A DNA stretch of 60,451 nt from Aestuariirhabdus haliotis (lineage in GTDB: Bacteria; Pseudomonadota; Gammaproteobacteria; Pseudomonadales; Aestuariirhabdaceae): NCBI RefSeq assembly GCF_023509475.1, contig NZ_JAKSDZ010000020.1:1-60451 (forward strand), in the 5' to 3' direction. The translations under genes were made by a program, and so were the position numbers. This document shows positions 60,174 to 60,451 of this stretch, in pieces; position 1 is the stretch's first letter, and each line of letters begins with the position of its first letter. A model generated the notes under the pieces. That model did no database searches. It was not told the origin of the DNA and saw nothing but the letters and a program-made list of their open reading frames with translations.

Positions 60174-60187
60174 TTGACCCAGATCAA
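60174..60187. promoter_or_regulatory. Second FNR/ANR-like box upstream of nrdD
   Basis: TTGACCCAGATCAA, one mismatch in the left half-site of TTGAT-N4-ATCAA, 66 bases further from nrdD than the first box. It may serve as a secondary site or control a divergent gene outside the window. Confidence 0.65.
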
Positions 60188-60451
60188 CAAAAGGAAAGCA
60201 CTGGATAATTAACCAGGTACGATCGCTCCGTATCTACCTGACCTTTACGATAAGGTCTGAGGAATGACTGGCTGGTGCAGGTCGCTATAAGGCTTTGTGA
60301 TAGAGGATTGGGCTGATCAGCCTAGATGGGACATCTTTTACCCGCACGACCACCGCCCATGGTTCTCGTGCTACGACCTACAAGGACGTAGGAAGTGACG
60401 CTTTTGCAGGAGCAAAAAGCGGCCCGTACATCCTGTACCGGCACTACCACC

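Larger units (their letters stand above)
60038..60451. other. nrdD upstream region and non-coding end of window
   Basis: 414 bases without a credible gene. The left third carries two FNR/ANR-type sites (60108 and 60174). The last 100 bases hold three consecutive small inverted repeats: CCTAC/GTAGG, GCTTTTGC/GCAAAAAGC and GTACA/TGTAC. This looks like an intergenic repetitive element cut by the window edge. Confidence 0.5.

Noticed and set aside
60200-60330. Possible tRNA-like or structured RNA in the terminal gap
   Set aside because: I could not fold a cloverleaf or find a conserved T-loop; only short unrelated inverted repeats are present.

Overview
The window is chromosomal DNA from a gammaproteobacterium, probably a marine relative of the Pseudomonas, Cellvibrio and Marinobacter groups. 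This rests on gene order and protein type only; I cannot name a genus. The core order is recX-recA-pncC / mutS-fdxA / rpoS-nlpD-DUF368-pcm-surE-truD-ispF-ispD-ftsB-eno-kdsA-pyrG-tilS-accA-dnaE / rnhB-lpxB-lpxA-fabZ-lpxD-skp-bamA-rseP-dxr-cdsA-uppS-frr-pyrH-tsf-rpsB / map-glnD-dapC-arsC-like-dapD. This is the classic conserved block of the group. It covers DNA repair, stationary-phase sigma, isoprenoids, lipid A, outer membrane assembly, translation and diaminopimelate synthesis. The right end holds an anaerobic ribonucleotide reductase operon (nrdD, a separate glycyl-radical peptide, nrdG) behind two FNR/ANR-type boxes.

The exceptional part is an integrative element of 9,300 bp (core to core 3311-12618) lodged inside the 5' end of mutS. 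The original first codons of mutS, with their ribosome site, are left at 3272-3318, next to pncC. The remaining 847 codons begin at 12617, on the far side of the element. Joining the two at the shared 8-bp core ATGATGCA restores an uninterrupted, normal-looking MutS N-terminus. In the integrated state the right end of the element supplies a replacement leader, a TTG start and 12 new codons, so MutS is re-capped rather than truncated. Its transcription and translation now depend on element DNA. This is a candidate element-controlled mismatch-repair (mutation rate) switch.

Element layout, right to left, with all genes on the minus strand: a P4-type tyrosine integrase with a co-transcribed unknown 192-aa protein; an AlpA/excisionase-like DNA-binding protein; a P4-alpha-like pair of zinc/Toprim primase and SF3-type helicase; a roughly 800-bp non-coding region with at least 14 copies of a 9-bp iteron (GGTAGAGGT type), which I read as the replication origin; a single-stranded DNA-binding protein; and a tightly coupled set of six small genes. 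That set starts with a terminase-small-subunit-like HTH protein and includes a DUF5681-like protein. There are no capsid, tail, large terminase, conjugation or obvious cargo genes. The gene set looks like a self-replicating phage satellite or a P4-like integrative plasmid.

Elsewhere, recA carries a near-consensus LexA box. A strong hairpin separates rpsB from tsf. A solute-binding protein gene is inserted between dnaE and rnhB. A lone GT4 glycosyltransferase lies between dapD and nrdG. I see no rRNA, tRNA, CRISPR array or transposase. Start codons were adjusted from the longest open frame where a ribosome-binding site or family alignment favoured a shorter form; each case is stated.
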